From the NCBI RefSeq assembly GCF_042849255.1, contig NZ_AP026866.1:4278001-4342000 (forward strand): a stretch of DNA of 64,000 nucleotides, read 5' to 3'. This DNA comes from Oceaniferula spumae (lineage in GTDB: Bacteria; Verrucomicrobiota; Verrucomicrobiia; Verrucomicrobiales; Akkermansiaceae). Every line of letters begins with the position of its first letter. The stretch's first letter is position 1. This document shows positions 53,991-63,470 of this stretch, piece by piece. The notes beneath the pieces are model-generated. The model made no database searches, was not told the DNA's origin, and saw only the letters and a program-made list of their open reading frames with translations. A program made the position numbers and the translations under genes.

Positions 53991-55271
53991 CTAGGCATGG
54001 GTCAGTTGTTGGAATGAATGATCGCTGGGGCTTTGGAATGCTCTCAGTCCGAACTCGGGGAGCACGGCTAGGAAGTGATCGAAGATGTCGGATTGGATGT
54101 CTTCGTATTTGGCCCAGGCGTTGTCGTTGGTAAAGGTGTAGAGTTCGATGGGGACGCCGTGTTGGGTGGGTTGGAGCTGGCGCACGATCAGGGTTTGGTC
54201 TTGGGAAATCTTCGGGTGGTTTTTTAAATACTCAAGCATGTAGGCGCGGAAGGTGCCTAAATTTGTCAGTGCGCGGGAGTTGACCGGACTGGTGAAATCG
54301 TCTTTGGCGTGTTGGGTGTTCCACTCGGCGAGTTCCTTTTCCTTGCGCTCAAGATATGGTTTGAGAAGACGGATGTTGTGCATTTTTTCTAACATCGAGT
54401 CGTCTAGCAGCTGGACCGTGGACATGTCGATACCCACCGAGCGTTTGATGCGGCGGACTCCGCTGGCGCTCATGCCTCGCCAGTTTTTGAAGCTGTCGGA
54501 GATGAGGGCGTAGGTGGGGAGGGTGGTGATGGTTTTGTCCCAGTTGCGCACCTTGACGGTGGTGAGCGCGACTTCGAGCACTTCGCCATCGGCTCCGAAC
54601 TTGGGCATTTCGATCCAGTCACCGCGCGCGACCATTCTGTTTGCCGATAGCTGGATGCCGGCGACGAGCCCCAGGATGGAGTCCTTGAAGATCAGCATCA
54701 TGATCGCGGTCATGGCACCGAGGCCGGAGAAGATGAGCACTGGGGATTTCCCAATGAGGGAGGAGACGATTAAAATGATCGCGGCCAGCAGCAGGATGAT
54801 CTTGATGACTTGAAGGAAACCTTTGATCGGCAGTTCGCGAGAGACATCGAATCGGCGATAGATGCGTTCGACGATGTTGAGCACGGAATTGATCGAGAGA
54901 AACGATAGGATAATGATGAATATCTTCGCCGTGATTTCGATGAATGAGGAAAATTCCAGACTGCCTTCATCCAGAGTAACGATAGCCATCGGAGCGGCCT
55001 TGAGGATGATGACTGCCGGAATCAACATGGAGATCCAGGTGGAAAGCTTGCTCTTGAGGATCTCGTCGTCCCAGGTGTTTTCGGTTTTTTTCACCACCTT
55101 GGTCACAATGCGCATCAGCACCTTGCGGATGACGAAGAAGGCCAGGAATGCGGTAAGCAGGACGGCGGCAAACAGAATCCCGTCGACGACAAGGCGCATC
55201 AGCCAGTCGAGCTCTGCATGTGTGTCTTCTCCAAAGAGAAAGTAGGAGAGTTTATCGTGCCAAGTATTCAT
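53991..55271 (-). CDS. MscS-family mechanosensitive channel
   Basis: 426 residues from ATG 55271. Three to five membrane segments at about 20-180 (VDGILFAAVLLTAFLAFFVI, WISMLIPAVIILKAAPMAIV, IFIIILSFLSINSVLNIVE, VIKIILLLAAIILIVSSLIG). The pore region and middle beta domain follow: LIFSGLGAMTAIMMLIFKDS, GLVAGIQLSANRMVARGDWI, and VEVALTTVKVRNWDKTITTL-like segment. This is the longer YbdG/MscM type instead of small MscS. The channel releases solutes under osmotic down-shock. Confidence 0.9.
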   Translation of the reverse strand: MNTWHDKLSYFLFGEDTHAELDWLMRLVVDGILFAAVLLTAFLAFFVIRKVLMRIVTKVVKKTENTWDDEILKSKLSTWISMLIPAVIILKAAPMAIVTLDEGSLEFSSFIEITAKIFIIILSFLSINSVLNIVERIYRRFDVSRELPIKGFLQVIKIILLLAAIILIVSSLIGKSPVLIFSGLGAMTAIMMLIFKDSILGLVAGIQLSANRMVARGDWIEMPKFGADGEVLEVALTTVKVRNWDKTITTLPTYALISDSFKNWRGMSASGVRRIKRSVGIDMSTVQLLDDSMLEKMHNIRLLKPYLERKEKELAEWNTQHAKDDFTSPVNSRALTNLGTFRAYMLEYLKNHPKISQDQTLIVRQLQPTQHGVPIELYTFTNDNAWAKYEDIQSDIFDHFLAVLPEFGLRAFQSPSDHSFQQLTHA

Positions 55272-55481
55272 CGGGCACTGCCTTGCCATAGCGGGCGGAA
55301 TGACGCAAGGGGAATGCTGAGCCTCCGTCCGGCGCAGGCAATAATTGGCTGACCGAATGTTCTGCTGGATACCTAAGGGAGCCAGTTGATATGTCAAAAA
55401 ATGGATTCACTCCCACTATACGTAGTAGCAAACTACGAGAAACCACGTTCAGAATCACCTGAGCAATATCCACACAATCCA

Positions 55482-56288
55482 ATGAAATCCCTATTCACAT
55501 CCCTATGCCTCGCGGCATCCCTCACCAGCACTCACGGCGCTCTGGTTTCAGGCTGGTCATTCTCTCAAGGTTCACCAAACGGTTCAAACTTCGGCACCTC
55601 TAGCCCAACCATCGGAACGGGTGCCGATTTCAGTGCCGATGGTGTCGGTATCTTTGCCGTCACGCCCTCTTATACTCTCGCCAACACGGGAGACACCCTC
55701 ACCTTGAGCGGAAGCGGAACCTTTGATTTCACCAATGCCGATGATGCGGCCTCTGGTGCTGATGCATTCCGCATGGGCCTCTTCAATGTCAATGGATCAG
55801 CTAATACCGCAAACTGGCTCGGGGTGCTGGGCACCACTTCCCATGGAACCACTGGCACCGGAAAGCTTTTCAATCGCTTGGATAACCTAGACAATTCTAC
55901 GGCTGAATTCGCCTCTGGCAATGGAACTGCCTCACTCGACACCGGCGTTTCATCAAATGTCGCCCCCAGTTCTGGTGTCCTTAGGGAAACTAACTTCAAT
56001 TATGACCTCGCGATCGAACGCTTGGGAGACGACTCACTCGATGTTTCCTTTACATTTTTGAACGAATCGGATGGAGGACTTACCTACGAATTGAACCTGA
56101 GCGGCAACATCGCTGCTGGCGACGTCACCACCTATACTTTCGACCGCGTCGGATTTCTCTCCACTGGTCAAATGGATGCCAGCACGGTGCAGCTCAACAA
56201 CGTAGACGTGACCTTCGTCCCTGAACCATCCAGCGCAGTCCTCTTTGGTCTCGCCGGTCTCGGCCTGCTCCTTCGCCGTCACCGCTAA
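55482..56288 (+). CDS. PEP-CTERM sorting domain protein
   Basis: 268 residues from ATG 55482, with signal peptide SLFTSLCLAASLTSTHGALV. The mature part is Thr/Ser/Gly-rich beta sheet (LTLSGSGTFDFTNADDAASG) of the kind found in exported filament-like proteins. The C-terminal sorting tail is VPEPSSAVLFGLAGLGLLLR RHR-type (PEP motif, hydrophobic stretch, basic end). It should be handled by exosortase outside the inner membrane. A good terminator follows. Confidence 0.88.
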   Translation: MKSLFTSLCLAASLTSTHGALVSGWSFSQGSPNGSNFGTSSPTIGTGADFSADGVGIFAVTPSYTLANTGDTLTLSGSGTFDFTNADDAASGADAFRMGLFNVNGSANTANWLGVLGTTSHGTTGTGKLFNRLDNLDNSTAEFASGNGTASLDTGVSSNVAPSSGVLRETNFNYDLAIERLGDDSLDVSFTFLNESDGGLTYELNLSGNIAAGDVTTYTFDRVGFLSTGQMDASTVQLNNVDVTFVPEPSSAVLFGLAGLGLLLRRHR

Positions 56289-56313
56289 GGAAGGCAAGAT
56301 AAATTCTAATTCC

Positions 56314-56345
56314 ATGCCAGAGGGGAAATCCTCTCTGGCATTTTT
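56314..56345 (+). terminator. Intrinsic terminator after the PEP-CTERM gene
   Basis: TGCCAGAG (56315-56322) pairs with CTCTGGCA (56333-56340), followed by TTTTTG. Confidence 0.85.
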
Positions 56346-56378
56346 GTCTCTCTCGATAAAATTTAAACCTCAAAGCCC

Positions 56379-58214
56379 GTGAAAACCCTCCTCTCAGCCC
56401 TCCTCGCCGTTATCACAAGCAGCGCCCACGCGGGAGTCTGGGCACACTACAGCTTTGACACCGATTTTACTGACTCGTCAGCCAATGCCCGCCACGGCAG
56501 CCTGACCGATGTTGGAACGACAGGAAACTCCGCCATCACCACAACCGCCGGCACCTACAAATTCGGAGGTGGCGCCATGGTCTTCAGCGCAGACCGCGAC
56601 TACATCGCCATTCCTTCAAAAACTTTCTCCAGCGGCGCTCCCTATACCATCGCCTTCTGGGCCAAGCGCGACTCTGCATCCCACGCCTATGATATGGTAA
56701 TTGGGGAAAGGGGGAACACCAAGTTCTTCATTGGACTTAACAACAATGATCTCCTCCGCTGGCGCAGCGCCGACGAGAACCAGAATCCGGTGCCCGACCA
56801 CCGCCAACACGACTTCCCCTCAACCGCGGACACCGATTGGCATCACCACGCTATCGTGGCCAGCGGCACCGGCAGCAGTAGTGTGCTGAGCTACTACCGA
56901 GACGGCCAGCACGTCGAAACCGTCACCGGCAAATCCCTTGGCTTCATCCTCGACACTATCGGCGAGGCCTACGACACCAGCCTCGACCTCGACTTCGCAG
57001 GACTCATCGATGAAGTCTGGATCCTCGACCACGCAGCCGACGCCGAAACGATTGCCAATCTACACGAGTTCAATCAATTGACCGCCGTCGACCCCTCGGT
57101 CACCCGAGTGCACACCATCCTCATCGGCGGTCAGTCCAATGCCGACGGACGCGGCAATCCCGCCCACCTTCCCACCAGCCCGGTCAACCTCCAACAACCT
57201 CAAGACGACGTCGATTTTATCTACCGCATTCGCAACGACACCTCATCCACCACCACAACTCTGCGACCCGGCACATCATTTAGCAACGGCTTCGGTCCCG
57301 CCATCGTGCTCGGCCGACGGCTCGCCGATCTCTACGCCTTGGAACCCAACACCCGCGTCGCCATCATCAAATACGCCAACGGCGGCACCAACCTGCACAC
57401 CCAGTGGAAGGGAGGTGGCGATGCAACCACCGCCGGAGACGGAACGGAATACCAGATATTCCAAACCACCGTCACCGACGGTCTCGCCCACCTCGCAGCC
57501 AAATACCCCAACGCCACCACAACCCTCGACGCTATGCTGTGGGTCCAGGGAGAAAGCGACGCCAAGACCGGGCATGCCGCGAGTTACCAGACCAACCTCA
57601 CCAATTTCATAGCCGACATCCGTCTCACCTACGGCACCCACCTGCCGTTCATTATCTCCCGCCTTTCCGACCAGCAAACCGATATCGGATCCGCCGATCT
57701 AGACACCGTGCAGCAGGCCCAGGACAATGTCGAAGCCGCGGATCATCGCACGGCCATCATCAATACAGATACCTTCGGAATGGATAGCGACGACCTCCAC
57801 TTCAACGCCGCCGGGCAACAGGCCATCGGCAGCGCCGCCGCAGAACAATCCTCCTACGCGATCTGGATGACCGAAACCTTCACCTCCACCCAAATCGACA
57901 ACGGTAACGCCGAACCAGGTCACGACGTCGATAACGATGGTAAATCCAACCTCGAAGAATTCCTGCAGCTTTCCGATCCCTTGAGCAATACCTCCCAGTC
58001 CCAACCTTGGGTGACCCTGCCGACCCCTAGCACCCCCACACTGAACCACAACAGCTCGAGCCTGCGCCTTTACCTTGTGCAGAAATACGACGCAACAACG
58101 ATGCAGTGGGGGACCTTCTCACCAGAAACCCGTGGCGACGGCAGTGTCAGGACTTACAATATCGCCAACCCTGACAACCGAGGCATCTACCGAGTTATCA
58201 GCTCTCTACCCTAG
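56379..58214 (+). CDS. Secreted LamG plus SASA-type carbohydrate esterase
   Basis: 611 residues, GTG start at 56379. Signal peptide TLLSALLAVITSSAHAG. LamG-like sandwich at about 20-220 (WAHYSFDTDFTDSSANARHG). The esterase domain (about 240-520) has the nucleophile block ILIGGQSNADGRGNPAHLP, TRVAIIKYANGGTNLHTQWK, AMLWVQGESDAKTGHAASYQ and the terminal DDLHFNAAGQQAIGSAAAEQ carrying Asp and His. This is the sialate-O-acetylesterase (SASA, SGNH-like) family; it may deacetylate sugars. The tail has a short TSP3-like piece (DVDNDGKSNLEEF). Part of a polysaccharide cluster with the next gene. Confidence 0.82.
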   Translation: MKTLLSALLAVITSSAHAGVWAHYSFDTDFTDSSANARHGSLTDVGTTGNSAITTTAGTYKFGGGAMVFSADRDYIAIPSKTFSSGAPYTIAFWAKRDSASHAYDMVIGERGNTKFFIGLNNNDLLRWRSADENQNPVPDHRQHDFPSTADTDWHHHAIVASGTGSSSVLSYYRDGQHVETVTGKSLGFILDTIGEAYDTSLDLDFAGLIDEVWILDHAADAETIANLHEFNQLTAVDPSVTRVHTILIGGQSNADGRGNPAHLPTSPVNLQQPQDDVDFIYRIRNDTSSTTTTLRPGTSFSNGFGPAIVLGRRLADLYALEPNTRVAIIKYANGGTNLHTQWKGGGDATTAGDGTEYQIFQTTVTDGLAHLAAKYPNATTTLDAMLWVQGESDAKTGHAASYQTNLTNFIADIRLTYGTHLPFIISRLSDQQTDIGSADLDTVQQAQDNVEAADHRTAIINTDTFGMDSDDLHFNAAGQQAIGSAAAEQSSYAIWMTETFTSTQIDNGNAEPGHDVDNDGKSNLEEFLQLSDPLSNTSQSQPWVTLPTPSTPTLNHNSSSLRLYLVQKYDATTMQWGTFSPETRGDGSVRTYNIANPDNRGIYRVISSLP

Positions 58215-58432
58215 ACGGTCCGATCACACAATTAGCTGCCACATATCTGCATGGGGAGAACTTTCTAGCGGTATGAACGGAGCGATTCACCGCACGCCCT
58301 CATCTATGATGGCTGGACGCTCGACTTCACCCTAGATATTTTCTCCACTGCCTCTCACTGTTTAGACTCTCGATCTTAACCTTTGGTCATACGAAAAAAG
58401 CCGAGTTGTGAGCCAACGCATCATTCTCTAAC

Positions 58433-61400
58433 ATGAAATTTCTAAAGCTTCTCATTCTCATAGCTCTCCTTCTTGCTGGTTACTTTCTCTACCCCTATCT
58501 GCCATTCGGAAAACCAGCGTCAGGCTCCGAGGCCACCGAAGAATCACTTCGCCCCATCCCTCCCGCTCTCGAACTTGATGACGAGTCATCCATACAACAG
58601 CTCCCGTCACCCATCCTGCAGGGCGGGGGACCCATTCGCATCACTAAGGCTCTCGAAGGTGCTGCCGAAAAAGTCATCACCGACGACTCCCAGCGCCCTT
58701 GGGTAACCCTCGGATCGAGCAAACTCGCCAAACCCGTAAGCCTAGACAAAAACCACACCTACCTCGTCATCTCCGCCCCCGAGCAAGGCAAATGGTTTGG
58801 CCTCGTCGGCAAAGGCAGTCGCAACTGGAACAACTTCGTCCAGTTCACCCATGCCAAGGACGGCAGGATCATCTTTCGCTCCGAGAACCGGGCTGGAGCT
58901 GTGTCGACCGCAACCCTCAAACCCGATCAAGCACCCGCAGCTGATACTCCGTGGCTGATCGAGTTCCACCCTGAAAACGGTCGGTCGAACATCTTCATCA
59001 ACGGCAGCCCCGTCGGATCCATCAACGCCGCCGTCGATTTCTGGCACTTCGGCTACGGCTACCCAGGCGTGGCACGACTCACCGGCCCACTCGGCGAACT
59101 CCGCAGCTACGAAGCACTCGCCTCAGAGCAATCGGTGGAAATCCGACAGCGCCTCATGGCATGGTGGGGCATTTCACAAGACAACGCCTTTTCTAACAAT
59201 CATCGCCAATCACCCGCCAAAATCAGCGCCAACCAGCGCACCGCAACCAGCGGCGAACTCACCCTCCAGGCGACATCCGCAGACGCGGACATCTGGATCG
59301 GCTCCAACGAAAGCTCCCTCCCAGTAATCGACTCCCTTCCCGCTGGATACACCTCCTCCTACGGCCGCGAATGGCATCTAACATCCAAGCCCGACACTCA
59401 GTCCACCGGCCACTTCTCCTTCCAGCAAGAAGACACACTCTCCACCGACTTCCTCGGCAAAAACGGCTTCTACGCCCTGCTGCACCGCGAAAACGAAAAC
59501 AACAACTGGCGCGAAGTCGCCGCCACCAGTGCCACGGAAAAAGGGGTCATCAGTTTCCCCGCCATTGCTCTAACAAGCGGCATCTACCGCCTCGCTATCG
59601 CCCAGGGCGAACCCTATCAACAAAACCCCGGCCGCATTGCCATCAACGGAAAAACCATCGGCGACACCATCACCGTGCAAGCCGGCGACCACTTGCAACT
59701 CCAAAGCACCGGAGCTCTATCCGGACAAAATCTAGTCCTAACAGAAACTCAAACAGGAGCCATGTGGTTCGACGGCCCAGCCGAAAAGCTCGACCTCTCC
59801 CTCTTCGCCCTGCGCACCCGCACCTCCACCTTCCGCGCCCACTTCTCCACTGCCAAGGGAGCCATCTCCGGCGACCACACCTTCACAATCAACATGGCTG
59901 ATTCAACCCTCTACCCAGGACTGCTCGCCCAAATCATCCGGCGCGATAACTGGGACGCCATCGATGCCACCCAGCCGCCAAAAATCCCCGCCATCACCTG
60001 GCCAGAAAACTTCCCCCGCGCGCACAAGGACTACCCCGCCTTCCGCACCGCCGAATCCATCAAAACCCCGCCACTCGACGATGTCACCAAACCCTGGTGG
60101 ACCGCCCCCAACTACTTCCACATCCCTCTACCAAACCTAACAATCGCCACCACACCCGAGACCATCATTGCCCGCAAGGCTTACCACCAGTATCCCCTCG
60201 GCGACATCAGCAAGCACTACCCGGTGCACATCCAGATCAGCGGCAAAATCCTCTTGGGAAAGCCCGGCAAAACCCACTTCCGACTAAACTCCAACCTCCC
60301 CGGAAAACTCACCATCGCGGACCAGCCCACCACCGATCTCTCCAAGGAAATCATCCTCTCCACCGACACACCCACTAACGCCCCCATCACTCTAACATTC
60401 GCAAATTCCACCGAACTCCCGCAGCTCGAATGCACCTTCGAATGGAAACGCCCAGGCGACAGCGAGTTCACCCCCGTGCCTGGATCCGCGCTCGTCCACA
60501 CAGTCGATCCCAATCGCGAAAACGCCCTGGCCGCGATCACGAACAACTTCGCCCACCGCAAAGCCAAAATCACCCACTTCAAAGACGACAGCACAGCCAT
60601 CACCCTGCTCGATACCCTTTACCCAGCCGACAGCACCACACCGGACGCCAACGCTCTAACAAAGCTCATCGAAAACCGCGACATGGTGCACAAAGTCATC
60701 ATACCCATTGCCGACGCCTTCCTCGGCGGTCGCACCCTTCACGGCTCACCCCGCGCCGCCCAAGCCGTCTTCGATCTCATCGCCGCCCGCTCCCAGTTCA
60801 TCCGCGAAAACAGAGACCAACTCAAGGTCAGCGGATTCGGCAAAACGGACGGCGGTAACATGCGCTTCTACGAGCAACTCCGCTCCTTCCTCGCGCTCTG
60901 CGAAAACCACCCGCTCTATCAGACCCGCTCGCTCAACATCCGCGCCGAGCTTTCCCAGTATGCCATCGCCACCTGTCTCTCGCGCTCGTTTTTCTCGGAA
61001 TCCCACCACGGCGCCAACGACGGCTACAGCGACGACCACAACCTCATGATCAACTTCTGGCGCGCCGCCTCCTGCCTCGACAATCCCTACGCCTGGGACG
61101 CCGCCGCCTGTCTCCAAGACTCCCAGTTCCGCTTCGCCAAAGGAACCCAAGAAAGCCTCTCATCCGACGGCCTGTTCACCTTCCACAATGTCAACGGCCG
61201 CCAGCTCCACCCGCTCGGCTACGGCACCTCCTGGTATAACCGCGTCGTCCGACGCCCCGCCAACGCATCGCCCTGGGAATTCACCCCAGAGCAATACCGC
61301 CGCCTTGCCCAATACCTGCTCGCCATCGAGTGGATCTACTACAAGGGCACCTACTGCTGGGGCGCCAACGGCCGCCACAACCACCACCGCGGAACCGCCA

Positions 61401-62857
61401 ACTGGCTCGCAAGTGCAGCCGCCAACCTGCTCAAACGCCCGGAGGAAACCATGCACCCGCAGACCCGCAGCGAGCTCCAGGCACTCCACGACCGGGTCAA
61501 AGCAAATGCCGATAACTCCATCCAAGGACACCGCTTTTTCTACCGCTCCCTCTTCACCGTGCACCGCCATCAGGACTTCTACATCGACGTCAAAATGACC
61601 TCACCGTGCGTAGGCGGCATCGAGAGCTTCGCCGGCCAGATCCCCTGGAACATGTCCTTTGGCGACGGCGTCACCACCTTCATGCGCACCGGCGACGAGT
61701 TCAAAACCATCCACCCCCACAACGGCCCGAATGCCGCCTACGGCATCGCCGCCGGATACTACGGCAAACGTAAAAGCGGACAGCTGCACAATTTCGCAGA
61801 CCCGCCGCTCTGGCTCTTCCGCGCCCTGCCCGGCACCACCAAGCTCGACTTCGAAACCTACCGCCCCGACCGCTACCGGCGCGGACGCGGCACCACCGCC
61901 GGCGGCGTCTCGGATGGCACCCTCGGTCACTCCGCCTTCACCTTCGACTACATCCACCACGGCGCCAAAGCCCACAAGTTCTACGCCTTCACCGACGACG
62001 GCCTCGCCGTGCTCAACACCGGCATCACCGCCACGCGCGAAAAAACTCCAGAGGACACCACAGTGCGCTCTAACATTAACCAGTGCGACTGGAAATCCGA
62101 CATCCGCATCATCGCCCAGGACGGAAAAATCACCACCATTTCCCTCAGCAGCGACAAGCACGACATCACCCTGCCGCTCAACCAACGCTACTGGATCGAG
62201 CAAAACGGCATCGGCTACCTCATCCTGCCAACCGGTGCTGAAGCTGGCCCTAACAAGCCAGGCACACTCCGCCTCCAAGCACTGACCCGCACCCCCTACA
62301 CCCCCGTGCCGGGACTGAAATACACCGACGAACACAAGGAAATGATCCGCAAAGCCGTCAAACCCGGCTACCAGGGAAAAATCTTCCACCTCTGGATCGA
62401 CCACGGCCGCCAAGTCAAGGACGCCAGCTGTGCCTACTTCGTCTGCATGCGCGCGGACAAAGTCGACGCCACCACATGGCTGAAATCCCCACCCATCACC
62501 GTGCTCTCTAACACCGAAAGCATCCAGGCCCTCACCGACACCCGAGACCACACCACCCACGCCTTCTTCCGCCAGCCGGGCGAACTCAAAAGCACCCCCG
62601 GCGAGCTCCTGATCAAATCAGAAACCCCCGCCGCCATCATGTGGCGACCCGCCACCAAGTCCATCACTGTGCAAGACCCCCGCGCCGCGTGCACCAGCAA
62701 CCCCAAGGAAATGACCGACGCCATCAAACTCACCCTGGGTGCCGGTCTTGGAGAATCACAAATCACAAATCACCAATTACAAATCAATCTCCCCGGCACC
62801 AACGACCCAGACGACCGCTTCCGCGGCCGCCCAGTCACCCAAAAAATCCACCCCTAG
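58433..62857 (+). CDS. Large PL8-like polysaccharide lyase
   Basis: 1474 residues. N-terminal hydrophobic segment (LLILIALLLAGYFLYPYLPF) then LamG-like and carbohydrate-binding regions to about residue 700. The lyase part (about 780-1330) has SSDGLFTFHNVNGRQLHPLG with YGTSWYN (compare PL8 DGSFxQH...YG), SFAGQIPWNMSFGDGVTTFM, and the PL8 hallmark FRALPGTTKLDF, then GGVSDGTLGHSAFTFDY and LNTGITATREKTPEDTTVRS. PL8 enzymes split hyaluronan, chondroitin, xanthan or alginate-like uronic acid polymers; the substrate is not known here. The C-terminus includes a heptamer-repeat-encoded stretch (62753-62787). It is likely the main enzyme of this locus. Confidence 0.75.
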   Translation: MKFLKLLILIALLLAGYFLYPYLPFGKPASGSEATEESLRPIPPALELDDESSIQQLPSPILQGGGPIRITKALEGAAEKVITDDSQRPWVTLGSSKLAKPVSLDKNHTYLVISAPEQGKWFGLVGKGSRNWNNFVQFTHAKDGRIIFRSENRAGAVSTATLKPDQAPAADTPWLIEFHPENGRSNIFINGSPVGSINAAVDFWHFGYGYPGVARLTGPLGELRSYEALASEQSVEIRQRLMAWWGISQDNAFSNNHRQSPAKISANQRTATSGELTLQATSADADIWIGSNESSLPVIDSLPAGYTSSYGREWHLTSKPDTQSTGHFSFQQEDTLSTDFLGKNGFYALLHRENENNNWREVAATSATEKGVISFPAIALTSGIYRLAIAQGEPYQQNPGRIAINGKTIGDTITVQAGDHLQLQSTGALSGQNLVLTETQTGAMWFDGPAEKLDLSLFALRTRTSTFRAHFSTAKGAISGDHTFTINMADSTLYPGLLAQIIRRDNWDAIDATQPPKIPAITWPENFPRAHKDYPAFRTAESIKTPPLDDVTKPWWTAPNYFHIPLPNLTIATTPETIIARKAYHQYPLGDISKHYPVHIQISGKILLGKPGKTHFRLNSNLPGKLTIADQPTTDLSKEIILSTDTPTNAPITLTFANSTELPQLECTFEWKRPGDSEFTPVPGSALVHTVDPNRENALAAITNNFAHRKAKITHFKDDSTAITLLDTLYPADSTTPDANALTKLIENRDMVHKVIIPIADAFLGGRTLHGSPRAAQAVFDLIAARSQFIRENRDQLKVSGFGKTDGGNMRFYEQLRSFLALCENHPLYQTRSLNIRAELSQYAIATCLSRSFFSESHHGANDGYSDDHNLMINFWRAASCLDNPYAWDAAACLQDSQFRFAKGTQESLSSDGLFTFHNVNGRQLHPLGYGTSWYNRVVRRPANASPWEFTPEQYRRLAQYLLAIEWIYYKGTYCWGANGRHNHHRGTANWLASAAANLLKRPEETMHPQTRSELQALHDRVKANADNSIQGHRFFYRSLFTVHRHQDFYIDVKMTSPCVGGIESFAGQIPWNMSFGDGVTTFMRTGDEFKTIHPHNGPNAAYGIAAGYYGKRKSGQLHNFADPPLWLFRALPGTTKLDFETYRPDRYRRGRGTTAGGVSDGTLGHSAFTFDYIHHGAKAHKFYAFTDDGLAVLNTGITATREKTPEDTTVRSNINQCDWKSDIRIIAQDGKITTISLSSDKHDITLPLNQRYWIEQNGIGYLILPTGAEAGPNKPGTLRLQALTRTPYTPVPGLKYTDEHKEMIRKAVKPGYQGKIFHLWIDHGRQVKDASCAYFVCMRADKVDATTWLKSPPITVLSNTESIQALTDTRDHTTHAFFRQPGELKSTPGELLIKSETPAAIMWRPATKSITVQDPRAACTSNPKEMTDAIKLTLGAGLGESQITNHQLQINLPGTNDPDDRFRGRPVTQKIHP
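62753..62787. repeat. Heptamer tandem repeat inside the lyase gene
   Basis: Units GAATCAC, AAATCAC, AAATCAC, CAATTAC, AAATCAA. Because 35 is not a multiple of three, insertion of the array would have shifted the frame unless flanking changes restored it. It encodes ESQITNHQLQI near the C-terminus, after the conserved lyase core. Confidence 0.65.
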
Positions 62858-62891
62858 TGGTTCGCGCTCAGGAAATTCTAACCGAAGACTA

Positions 62892-63405
62892 CTAATCCCG
62901 AAAGCTCTCGTGGCTACGTAATGAGGTGTGGCCTGGCACGCGATACTGGCGGCGGAGTTTTTGCAGGCCTTCTTCAAGCGCGGTGCGGTCGGCTTGGTAG
63001 GCGGGGTCCGTGTAGCGGCTGTGAAGCTCGTCAGGGTCGGCCTGCGGGAGTGACTTGGCATTGAGTGGATCTGTGCCGGAGGAGAACTCGGCTTTGCCTT
63101 TGTTGCTTAAACCATCACCGTCCGAGTGGTGTTCGCCATGCCGGAAAGGTCTCCTCAGTGTTCGGCTTCCCAATCATCGGCCAGGCCGTCGAGATCGGAG
63201 TCGGCGATGGGCTGCACGCTTTCCCAGGTTTCGCCGAAGCGGACTTCGTCGGCCTCGAACGCGGTGTTGCCTCTGAACTGATAACCGGAGAAGGCGAAGT
63301 TGCCAGTGGTCGAGCGGCTGGGCGTGACCCGCGATGCGCCGTTTTCGCTTCGCCTAACAAGGGAGCGATTGACCGGTCGAAAAAAGAAGACAAAAAAGGC
63401 GAAAC
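62892..63405 (-). pseudogene. Frameshifted remnant of a secreted protein with thrombospondin-3 repeat
   Basis: Two frames on the minus strand hold fragments of one protein. The first (about 63405-63168) reads GNFAFSGYQFRGNTAFEADE and continues to DSDLDGLADDWEAEH before a TGA stop. The second frame (63173-62892) continues with HGEHHSDGDGLSNKGKAEFS and SGTDPLNAKSL, then a C-terminal tail ending SLRSHESFRD. The TSP3-type calcium repeat DGLADDWE...DGDGLSN is thus split by a frameshift near 63170. The 5' end of the gene is missing. I infer an inactivated secreted carbohydrate-active or surface protein. Confidence 0.65.
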
Positions 63406-63470
63406 GCGGCAGCGATGATGATGCATCACGGCTACCGCAATTCCGCCTTCGGACTTAATCAATAGTCAGT

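Noticed and set aside
58215..58432. Possible small gene or regulator site between esterase and lyase genes
   Set aside because: Short frames only, no ribosome site or clear hairpin; I see nothing supportable there.
61601..62560. A 319-codon minus-strand open frame opposite the lyase gene
   Set aside because: Val/Gly/Ala-rich antisense frame without motifs; the plus-strand gene has conserved PL8-like motifs throughout.
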